From Paramacrobiotus metropolitanus (lineage: Eukaryota > Tardigrada > Eutardigrada > Parachela > Macrobiotidae): a stretch of DNA of 64,000 bases. A model generated the notes under the pieces. The model had not been told where the DNA came from and ran no database searches. It saw only the letters and a list, made by a program, of their open reading frames with translations. The stretch covers positions 744,001 through 808,000 of the forward strand of contig NW_026570260.1 in assembly GCF_019649055.1 (NCBI RefSeq), written 5' to 3'. Position numbers and translations under genes: made by a program. Below are positions 55,517 through 64,000 of the stretch, in pieces (the stretch's first letter is position 1; every line of letters begins with the position of its first letter).

Positions 55517-58500
55517 CTAAATGATATCCTCCATGTCGACGTCGCTATCGACATCCGGCACAGTTGCCAGCGTAGGCTCCGCACCAGTGGTAGTCGTTTC
55601 GCGAGGCGCCTCGATTACCATGAGGCTGTCCTCCTCCTTTAGCGGGACAACCTGCAGCGAACGCGGCACATACTCGTCGATGCCGGGCCGCTCGATGAAG
55701 GAGCCGATGTTGGGAATGTTACCGATGACACAAGCACTTAGGGCGCTACGGAATAAGCTCATACTGGCACACTCCTGCCATTCGTTGCTTTTCTCATCGT
55801 AGCACTCCACGTTTACGATAGCTAGGAAGCATAACACTGGGATTATTCTGTGTGGCATCAGGCTAATTAAGCGCTTACTCACTTGTCACGCCGTTGAAGC
55901 CGCCGACCGCGAAAACTTTTCCGTCCAGTAGCTAAAACGTAGATCCATATACATAAAAAAATCCTGTCTGCTGTACAGGGAGAACGTTTTATTATAATAT
56001 TAAACAAATGCCATTGACAGCTGATAGTTTTTATTAGCAGAATAATTCTTTTTACTTGTACAGTATACGATGTATACTTGCTTTAATTAAGTTCCGTAAT
56101 GCGTAATGTAAGTATAATAATTTGGTAACCCTAGTGTGATTTACTTCAGTTTTACTCTGCTAACAGTTTTGGCGACATCACTGTTGACTTCTGCACCGGC
56201 GCAATAGTAATATTCGTACCTGTATGGCATAATTACTTCGTGGATTTAGCATATCCTTGATGGCCGTCCACTGGTTGGTGACCGGACTGTACTTTTCGCC
56301 GCTGAGCATGCGTGCCACACCATTGAACCCGCCGATGGCGAAGATACAGCCGTTAAGTGCGCATGCACCCACCCCGCTCCGGCGGTTACGCATGGGCTGG
56401 ATGAATTCCCACGTGTCGGCGGCCGGGTCGTAGATCTCGGCTGACTGCAGACACTCCTGCCCATTGAACCCGCCTACCATGTAGATCTTATCGTCCATCA
56501 CGCAGGCCGACCCGTCTGACCGTTGTGAGTTCATGGGTGCTACAAAACGCCACTGGTTCTTACGCGGAGAGTAGCGCTCCACCGTCGCTTGGCGCGCCTG
56601 TCCTAATCAAAACACCCGTTAAAATAAACATTGTCGTTCCGCTAAAGACGACATTTTCTGCTAAATATGGTCTTCTGACTAAATACAAGTTGCCGTCGAA
56701 ATGCCAAATTATATACTCTCGTAGACGATTTCTTTCTCAGTCACTTGAAGTACGTAACCATGCATGCTTTTTATTTATGAACGTTGAAGGTCACCAGTTT
56801 CGCTTGTAAGTAGTACATACGTGATTCCCCGTCATATCCGCCCATGGCGTACAGGTGGTTCTTAGCGCTAATGACGCTGACGTAGCAGCGACGCGTCTGC
56901 ATAGGGGAGATCTCCAACCAGGTGCGCGTCACCGGGTCGAAGGCGCGGCAGGTGTTGAAGTAGCTGATGCCGTCAAAGCCGCCCACAGTGTAGATGAGCC
57001 CGTTCATCGTCGCCAAACCGTGGTAAGCGCGTGGCCCGTTGCGGTCACCGATGTTGGTTCGGATCCAGCGGTCTGCTCGCACGTCGTATACCTCCACCAG
57101 GTTGGTTGGGGAGCCGCCCGACCAGCCGCCCATGGCTACAGATCAAACAGTCGCGGAAGATGTTTGTCATGCATAGAAATCATACGAGTAGTCTGTCCTA
57201 CTCTGAGTATAATTATAAAATAAAGTATTTACTGGAAAAAGGTATAAAACTGAAATCTGAACTGATTTGGTACAAAACCGAAATCACCTACGTTCACTGG
57301 GCTAGGCTTTGCAGATGGTGCCAAATAACAATTCAGGAAAAAGACAGGTAACTTTGCAACGGAATAGTTACTAGTACTTTTCGGACTCAGTAATACCAAT
57401 AAAAATTCCCCGCCAAGCTTCAGTGTGAAATTAAAATTTGCACGGAAATTAAGTATTTTATAAATATTCAAGTGTTGATAAAAAAAATTGTTTGTCATTA
57501 ATAACTGTTTGATAGCGGTATATCCTGGTCACTAACCGGTTATAGACCATAGAGGTATGAGCGAAGCTAACCGAAAACGGTACATTTTTTTGTTTATTTT
57601 GGTTTACGTACCAAACATAATTTCATGTGGAGCCCGTGAGCGTGTTATATAGACATCATTGGGATCCTGTTCGGGGTTTTTGTTCAAATCCAGATCGTAG
57701 ATGTATTTGAGCGCCGCAATGATGACCGGTTTGCATTCATTATCAAATTCCTTCAGCAACGGATTACTCTTGATCTTCTCCATGAAATACTGCGAATCAA
57801 TCAATCCACAGCGTAATGCCGGTAAGATATGGACAATGCAGCGCTTGCGGCTGTCCCGGTCCGCTTCTATCCATTGGACTGCAATGACCTTTACAGCGTT
57901 ACTTGAGCGGCAAGCGATAAAGGGTGCAAGCAGACAGCATGCTGTAATTATTTAGCGGGCATTTACCTAAAGGACGCACCTATAGCCTCCCACGCTTGCT
58001 CCTCCCGACTGACGTTGAGCATATCGTGGCGCAGCAGCGCCACCAATTCCTCCAGAGACAACTGACTAAACGAACCGGTTTTACGGATCTCTGCAAAGTT
58101 TTCCAGGAGGTAGCGCAACGCGTAGAACTTCAGTTCGGGGATGCCGATGGCATCGGCGAACCGCTGCACTTGGATGGAGTTCTCCGGGTCAATGTGGTCG
58201 CGCATAAAGTCCACGCAGGCGTTGAGCAGACCAAGCATGCAAAACATATCGGCCGCTACCACCGCGTCCTGCACGTTATCGACATTGATGTTGGCTTTGC
58301 GGGTGTAGGCGTAGTCAATCAGCACCTCCATGAACTCCCGAGTAATGCCATGGATTCGCGTCACCCAGTGGTCTCCGCTCGCGGCAGATGCCGGGCGTAG
58401 CGTGGTGGTAAAGAGCGCCCGGAAATACGGACTGCATGAGGACAGGATGGCGCGGTGGACCTAAAACAACGAACAACGATAAAAATCACATCTTCGAGAG

Positions 58501-58669
58501 GTATTCGGATGCGTGGTGGGAGGGTGCTTGGGACCTTTAGGGACCCATCATGGAGTAAGAGCTCGGCGTCGCACAGCTGGCCGATCTTTCGCATGTCGTT
58601 GAGGAGCTCCAACGCTTCCGAGCTGATTTTCTGTGACACATCATAGCGGCGTTGTCCGAGTAAGGACAT
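55517..58669 (-). CDS. KLHL10: Kelch-like protein 10
   Basis: Seven minus-strand exons close in phase: 58669-58535, 58460-57980, 57878-57612, 57135-56821, 56602-56220, 55931-55883, 55821-55517. They give 644 aa (human 608). Order: BTB domain (IGQLCDAELLLHDGSLKVHR AILSSCSPYFRALF), BACK domain (DMLNVSREEQAWEAI then a WIEADRDSRKRCIV segment), then six kelch repeats with the GG...Y...W pattern (YTVGGFDGISYFNTC, YAMGGYDGES, YMVGGFNGQECLQS, FAIGGFNGVARMLS, FAVGGFNGVTT). PMQTRRCYVSV and VECYDEKSNEW are especially KLHL10-like. In mammals it is a cullin-3 ubiquitin-ligase adaptor of maturing spermatids. The acidic tail ending DSDVDMEDII extends beyond the last kelch repeat. Confidence 0.93.
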
Positions 58670-59037
58670 ACTCCGAAGCCGGCTGACGGCTTACGGCGGG
58701 AGCGGCGGTCAGGGTTGCTCCGTGGTGTACAACAGGGTAAGAAAGAAGAAAAGCAAATGAAATCTATACTTTCACTTCAGTAGCGTTGGATTCCGCACTG
58801 TATTACGTGCTCACATCCAACAGTGCAACACACGCGGTGTAGTAGCTGCATTGGCTAGTTATACGTGACCCCACCTTTTGACCGGTGGATTTTGGCCCTT
58901 AGTTGTGCGAGCGTTGCTGAGTGCCGAGGGTGACCTCGTAGTTGGGGCGAAACAAGGGGAGTGGAGTAGCGGGTTTAAGCGTGCTTTACCACGCTTTGTA
59001 TACAGAAATTCGTACAAACAGTTCCCAGACCACTTAC

Positions 59038-59128
59038 CGTTCGCACTCAGTATGTAAGATGCTGGCACAATGGACAGAGCAGCCAACAGAAATCCAGAAC
59101 ATGAGAGCCGTATCAACGACGATGCCAT
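59038..59128 (-). CDS. Orphan signal-peptide exon
   Basis: Minus-strand ATG followed by a strong hydrophobic leader (SSLIRLSCSGFLLAALSIVP) and a good donor after Ala-Asn (AACG|gtaagtgg). No in-phase downstream exon was found before KLHL10 begins at 58669, so this may be the first exon of a gene whose rest is lost, or a chance find. Confidence 0.3.
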
Positions 59129-59559
59129 TTTCGTATTACACTAGCTGCTGAGCAAAAGCAAGCAGCGTTTCAATAAACGATGCTTCAGTGATTATACACT
59201 TGCAGCGTTTAACAACGATTGTCAACGCAAATTCGTATTCCCGATTCCCGAATAAACAGAATGATAAAAATTATGCACCATCTTCTCGTGTTTCACCGCA
59301 TGTTACAACGTAGTGTTTCAGAATTATGCATACTATTTACTAATGATCACTAAGCCGTTGGTAGCTGTGTTTTCCAGCCTGGTCTTGTGCCTAATTACCT
59401 ACGAGTTTTGAACACTGGTACTCCGATCGCATCTGCAGTTAGTTGCTTACCACGGCAAAACGTTAACTTGGCACAGAATTGTTGTTCAAGTCACATGTGT
59501 GAAATAGAAAGTTTCGTGGCAACTGACTGAGGGAAAACGAAGGCCCCTAACTAAAGCAC

Positions 59560-59860
59560 ACTCGTTGTGGAAGCACACTCGTTGTGGCTAGATGGATAAA
59601 CCTTCGGGTTTTGAAAGATAGTCTACATCGAGCGCGGTTTGGACTTAGATGGGTGACCACTCTGAGTTCAGGCTGCGAGTGCACGGCCCGCAAGGCCTGT
59701 GTGCGAAGTGCTTGGCTGAGGCAGCAATACCACCACGGAGACGGGCACGGGAGATGGAGGATCACAATACCACCCTGGCTACTCAGTAACGGCTTGGACT
59801 GAAAGGCCTGTGATGTCCGCAGTACCAATCGTGCCAAATGGAAGGAGACAGGGAGATCAG
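59560..59860 (+). repeat. tRNA-derived SINE-like repeat
   Basis: RNA polymerase III-type internal promoter boxes are visible: A box tggctagatgg at 59584-59594 and B box ggtttggactt at 59637-59647, a tRNA-like spacing. The tail atgggtgaccac after the B box recalls the conserved start of many invertebrate SINE bodies. The word agcacactcgttgtgg is tandemly doubled at the left edge. No second copy in the window, so family status is unproven. Confidence 0.5.
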
Positions 59861-60611
59861 TCGAAGCAGAGGATTGGCGCCTTCCCTAGAGATGTGCTTG
59901 CTGTCTACCTGTTTAGAATTCTCTTAGTCTGGTTCTGTTGAACGTCTTGCTCTGCCCGAGCCGGTTAGCGCCATTGCGCGTTAAAATAAAGCTGGCGCTC
60001 GCGTTTGCGAGCTGCTGCATACGATCTGTTGCAGTGTTATAGCCTCCATTGTAACTCTGCGTGAATGAATTACCGTACTTTGCACAAAATGTTCTGTCTG
60101 TCACCTGATTAATGCATTGCTGAACATGTAAACCGAGCCGTTTTCGAAACAACTAGCCGCATAAAGCAATCGCAAAGTACCGGCTGTGTTTTTGCGGTTT
60201 GGGCGGAGCAAGGGTGCTGTCAGTTACATTGATTCCCCTTTCGAAGACCGCTCATCCAATGAGCGGGCGTCTTCATTTAAGTGACTCACCATCGGTACAT
60301 CATTAATGCGCTTATCCCACTGCATGGGCGCAATATTTGTTGTTGTTGTTGTGGTTGCACAAACGTACAGCGTAGTTTTTGCAACGTGCCAACGACAACA
60401 ACGCTTGAGAATGAATTGCTTGTTGTTACTGTTGAGAATGAATTACTAGCCGCCGCGTCTTTAATTTGCAGCTGCTTGACAACACAACACCAGACTGGAG
60501 AAAGAATCCGCTAACTGTTGAAAATACAGTAATTAGTTGGTGGTGACTTGGCAAAGCAAGCTGTAAGCAGCAAGAGTGCAGGCAGAAAGAAAGCAGGCTC
60601 ATTTCACTTCC

Positions 60612-60884
60612 ATGGAGACTTCAGTTCCAGCTAACAGCATCGATGTAGCGGATTGTCCTGTCGAAACGGAAGATCTCCCGGAGCAGGCTCAATGGGAACG
60701 AGAAAACGCTGCGATGCTGAAGGTCCGCCTGGAGATCTGGCTGAACCGTATGGTGGGGCGCAATCAGCGTTTCATCTGGTGGCTGACCATCGCCATGTCC
60801 GTACTGCCGCTAAGCCTTCATGCAGCCATTGAGTGCGTGTACGGCGGTGATCCGCGGTACTGTTCAGTACATACTACCATTTAA
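60612..60884 (+). CDS. Small single-pass membrane protein or 5' exon of the DHHC gene
   Basis: An open frame of 90 aa starting METSVPANSIDVADCPVETE. It has an acidic N-terminus, an amphipathic segment (MLKVRLEIWLNRMVGRNQ) and one membrane helix (WWLTIAMSVLPLSLHAAIEC V). It may be a complete tail-anchored-like protein. It could also be the first exon of the palmitoyltransferase 420 bp downstream, which needs extra N-terminal membrane segments. A possible donor (GGCG|gtgatc) exists, but the phase does not fit the next recognised exon, so I leave it separate. Confidence 0.45.
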   Translation: METSVPANSIDVADCPVETEDLPEQAQWERENAAMLKVRLEIWLNRMVGRNQRFIWWLTIAMSVLPLSLHAAIECVYGGDPRYCSVHTTI

Positions 60885-61306
60885 TTTTTGAAGTTTGTTT
60901 CCAAGAAAAGCCTCGCCGCAAAATAAATTACCTAAAGATCTAGTAACGTCTCCAATCTAAATCAGTTTTGGTAAATTCGTGATTAATGTGTCATTACATT
61001 TAATGATTTTAGCTTGTAATTTCTTCAAAGACGTGCAATCGAAATATGAACACATCAATAACTATTATCATAACGAAATATAAAAATAAGTACTTGTACC
61101 TATACTGAATACCATTCAGTATAGGTACTTATTATAGATATGTGAATGTCAGCTGCCATGCCATAACTGGCAATTCTGACATCATAAATTTAGCAGCATC
61201 CATCGGTCGACTGAGCAGTGAGCATTGTATTCTACTGCACTGTCTGCACAGTAGACAGGCTTGAGCAATAGGATGCAGTAGATAATAATAGGTGTTAATC
61301 ATGCAG
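60885..61306. other. Gap or intron before the DHHC exons
   Basis: AT-rich. Contains a short hairpin (tacttgtacctatactgaat / attcagtataggtacttat) at about 61091-61130. No coding sequence seen. Confidence 0.35.
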
Positions 61307-62598
61307 TGCGCCGTATCTCCTCCGACACATGACGCCGTACCTTCCGATGACCCTGGGCATACTCTTCTTCACGGTCTTCACCCTGTTCCTCGTAAACTCC
61401 TTTATGGATCCGGGCGTTGTGCAGCCGTATTTGCACAGCGATCTGTTGCGGTTGGAACAACAACTGCGTACGTCACTCTGTTATTGTTATCCGCGCCCCT
61501 TATCGACGCAGGCTTTTGGGATTCCTTGTAGGAATTCGGGAGGGAATGCACTATGTAGCAGAAGCCTTCATCGTCACCTCGGACAACCCCACCGAACGCG
61601 CATCGGTGCGGCGTCAGAGCCAGTGGCTGGTCAACGGACAGACAGTGATCACCGAGTTCTGCTATCACTGTCGCCTGTACCAGGCTCCGCGGGTGCACCA
61701 CTGTCAGCTGTGCGGACGATGCGTTGGTACGAAAGCGCGAATTCAAAACTAAGACTGCACGCTGTCATAAAAAATTATAATTTATCACCATGAATTGGCC
61801 TCACAATCAAAGAGTGCAAGCACTCGCGTATGGACCAAATATGTACCTGTTACTCACACTGTCAAACAGAAAAGTTTGTTTTGCAGAAAGGTTTGATCAT
61901 CATGTACGCACTGATCGCTGTCGATGAACCCCAGCTACACCAATGATGCTGTATTTAGTGCCCGTGGCTGGACAACTGCGTGGGACTGCGCAATTACCCC
62001 TACTTCATCCTGATGCTGATTATCCATGGGGTCATGTGGATAGTCTGGATCGCTTCTGTGATCGTCCACATCGTAATGCGTAAGTTAAGTAGGCTAATGT
62101 AGTACGTGTTACTACCGGTATTGAGAAGTTAGAAAATTGTTGATTAGGTTCTCTGGAACACTGGACAGGAATTGTGTACCTCCCGGCGTGCCTTATACAA
62201 ATAGGCATTGGGATAGCAAATCTGCACTTTCTGTACGTCCTGTTATCATGTCAGCGGGATCTGCTCAAACTGGGGCTGACTGTGCACGAATTCGTACGTG
62301 ATTTTAAAGAGCGTGTGTCAAGCGGGTGTTTGCGGATACACTGTGTTGTTTCCCTCAACAGAAAACGGACAAATATTATAACCGGAGCATGCATCGTTTC
62401 CGTAGTCCCTTCGATTGTGGATCCTTGCGGAAAAATATGGTGGAGGCGTTCTGGAAACCGTGGCGACCTTTGTGCGTAAAGCATTCAAAACCGCTCACAT
62501 GGAAATTCTTTGAGAATCGTACAGAACTCCGGTTAACCTACATTTTAACTGGCTTTTTATGCGATATGCAGGTCCTATCTGCCAAACCTGGCAGTTGA
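61307..62598 (+). CDS. DHHC-type palmitoyltransferase, ZDHHC17/13-like
   Basis: Exons 61307-61467, 61532-61726, 61887-61903, 61959-62079, 62148-62293, 62362-62475 and 62572-62598 join in phase. They give a membrane segment (LGILFFTVFTLFLVNSFMDPG), the Cys-rich domain (FCYHCRLYQAPRVHHCQLCGRC then VERFDHHCPWLDNCVG) and two more membrane regions. A tail like that of HIP14-type enzymes follows (YYNRSMHRFRSPFDCGSLRKN). These enzymes attach palmitate to protein cysteines. The catalytic DHHC is split: a 17-nt microexon encodes ERFDHH and the next exon starts with the catalytic Cys. No ankyrin repeats are visible upstream. The true start is probably an earlier exon. The last intron may be read through, since the frame stays open. 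Confidence 0.88.
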
Positions 62599-63562
62599 TT
62601 TAATTACTCCCAACAATTCGCCTCAGACTCCTTCTACCGGGAACCGGGGTGATGCTACCATAGCTCAAAAGAAACAAAATGAGTCAAAGCTCGTTCAACC
62701 CAAGTTAACCAACCCAAGTTCAGTGGTGCAATTGACTGCAAAGCTTGATCATGTAATACTGATCTAGCCGATAATGATGTCTGCATTCGAGTTTCTGAGG
62801 GGAATATTTGATTTTAAAGGAGAGATACAATTATCTACGAGTGCATGGTACGCGTACTATTCTTGTACTAGTACTCAGTACTTGTTTTTTTTACTTGACG
62901 ATACATCCACCTGAACACATTTCCGCTTGATATTGTTGACTAATCCATTGGTGGAAGCATTTTCAGTTGCGAAGCCTTTCCTGATTAACCCTAAGGGATA
63001 CATTATGTTTTTTTTGCCCTTGGAGTTCCCAAATGTAAAGAACAGTTGGAATACTTAGAATAAAACGTTTTGGATGAAGCTAACCAAAAGAAACGTTTAA
63101 TATCCAAGTTTGTGATTACTGTACTGAGTACTGTAATAGTTTCATATTGATAATTAGACATATACCGGTACGAGCGATGGTCGATAAGGTCACCGCATTA
63201 CATACTATGCCCGCACGTGTTAATGTTTTGCAGTGTTACTATAATACACGGTGCCACCGAAAAAATTAGTTGTAATAAGTACATACGTTTTTCGGTAAAT
63301 TTGGCAAAGGTCATGGGGAAAACCGTTTTCTGGTTGCTTGGATATGACTGCAACCCTTTTCTTATTGTTTCGCAACCGGTGCATCGTGCAGCTGAATCAG
63401 TCTCGATGGGATGGTTTAGAGTTCAGTTGTAATTTTGTCCACGTACTCCCAACACAGAATCTGCGCTACATTAACCTCGACACTGTTTCCCTGCTCATGA
63501 CTTTGACCAAACAACTGCGCAGCGGCAAAAAACTCGTCTTCTTCCGCACTTGCAAGGGTGAA
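62599..63562. other. Intergenic
   Basis: No firmly supported gene. In an alternative frame the DHHC 3' end could continue to ~62767 (NSPQTPSTGNRGDAT...), which is open and hydrophilic. An open frame upstream of 63563 (LRSGKKLVFFRTCKGE) may extend the next gene 5'. Confidence 0.35.
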
Positions 63563-64000
63563 ATGGTCTCGTTCGCGGCACGAAGTGGCAGTTGCGGCAA
63601 GAAAAAGGTATGACTACATAAATGTCGTAACGCCATTACCAAATGAACAACAATTAAATTAACTGAATACATAATACTGAATAATGTAATGCTTCTAATC
63701 AACAAAAATATCTCATACCATTCAAAAGAGAGCAGCATAACCTTCGGCTGTGATTTTAACAGCCAAGCTGCGGCAAATCCAAGTCGAAGTCGAAATGCGG
63801 CAGCAAGAAGCGCAGCCGATCGAAGTCCCGCGGTTGCTCGCGTAAGGCTAAAAAGTCCTCCTGCAAGCCGAAGAAGTCCTCCTGCAAATCCAAAAAGGTC
63901 AAGAAGTCCTGCAAACCCAAAAAGCGCTCCGGCTGCAAATCCAAATCCAAGAAGCGCTCGTGTGGTGCGCGTCGCAAGTCACGCTCTCGCTCTCGCTCTC
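63563..64000 (+). CDS. Cys/Lys/Ser/Arg-rich protamine-like protein, 3' cut by window
   Basis: Exons 63563-63607 and 63763 to the window edge join in phase 0. Nearly all residues after ~12 are Lys, Ser, Arg, Cys or Gly: KSKSKCGSKKRSRSKSRGCS, then repeated KKSSCKPKKSSCKSKK units, ending in SRSRSRS. About ten regularly spaced Cys residues amid basic residues are typical of sperm nuclear basic proteins of the protamine type, which pack DNA and are locked by disulphides. The alternative is an RS-rich or cuticular Cys-rich protein. The start could lie upstream because the frame is open to ~63338. No stop is reached. Confidence 0.6.

Larger units (their letters stand above)
58670..60611. other. Intergenic, KLHL10 to 60.6 kb gene
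   Basis: Holds an orphan signal-peptide exon (minus strand, ~59.1 kb) and a SINE-like repeat (~59.6-59.86 kb), listed separately. At 60338 there is a short ttgttgttgttg run. No other supported gene. Confidence 0.35.

Noticed and set aside
59600-59700. Possible 5S rRNA-like sequence (cttagatgggtgacc)
   Set aside because: Only one short word matches. The A and B box arrangement fits a tRNA-derived repeat better and the 5S structure cannot be completed.
1-64000. CRISPR arrays, bacterial operons, riboswitches or prokaryotic insertion sequences
   Set aside because: The window is spliced animal DNA. The hairpin arrays lack the regular identical repeats and unique spacers of CRISPR and sit at transposon ends.

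Overview
This is animal nuclear DNA. It holds about two dozen intron-containing genes on both strands. Most introns are short (about 50-500 nt, GT...AG) and most intergenic gaps are under 1 kb. Recognisable proteins are metazoan: selenium-binding protein, SAM50, peroxiredoxin 6, a KEOPS subunit, cytochrome b5 reductase, SMYD, EFHC, synaptobrevin, a KLHL10-like kelch protein and a DHHC palmitoyltransferase. The compact layout would suit a small-genome invertebrate such as a tardigrade, but I cannot prove the species; that is inference. Exon joins given below were worked out by hand from reading frame, splice phase and family similarity.

Layout. 0-14 kb is a dense block of housekeeping, largely mitochondrial or redox genes: SELENBP1 (3' part), COX7A, SAMM50 (minus), PRDX6, TPRKB/CGI121 (minus) and a small predicted mitochondrial membrane protein. 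14-30 kb is accessory: a tandem repeat, a secreted Cys-rich protein gene, a 2.9 kb gene-poor stretch, and a secreted two-Ig-domain gene on the minus strand. That gene's single 9.5 kb intron holds two transposons: a 1.63 kb hAT-like element with an 8-bp target duplication, and a 7.57 kb element. The larger element ends in long inverted repeats built of ~38-bp hairpin units and has a candidate 9-bp target duplication. It carries a decayed retrotransposon gag-like region and an LTR-like block. 30-43 kb is dense again: cytochrome b5 reductase, a tail-anchored protein, a BTB protein (minus), a SMYD-type SET/MYND protein and EFHC1 (minus). 43.4-46.1 kb is a second Ig-type gene, broken by a small inverted-repeat element and containing exact internal duplications. 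46-64 kb holds a synaptobrevin (minus), two large unrecognised proteins, a membrane protein (minus), a membrane-anchored adenylate-kinase-like gene, a KLHL10 orthologue (minus), a tRNA-derived SINE-like repeat, a DHHC palmitoyltransferase, and the start of a Cys/Lys/Ser/Arg-rich protamine-like gene cut by the window edge.

How they fit together. The genes do not form an operon. Two loose themes appear. One is mitochondrial import, respiration and redox on the left. The other is possible cilium or male-germline roles on the right (EFHC axonemal protein, KLHL10 spermatid ubiquitin-ligase adaptor, protamine-like basic protein). The strongest unusual structures are the transposon-packed intron of the Ig gene, the hairpin-array element inside it, and the rearranged second Ig gene.
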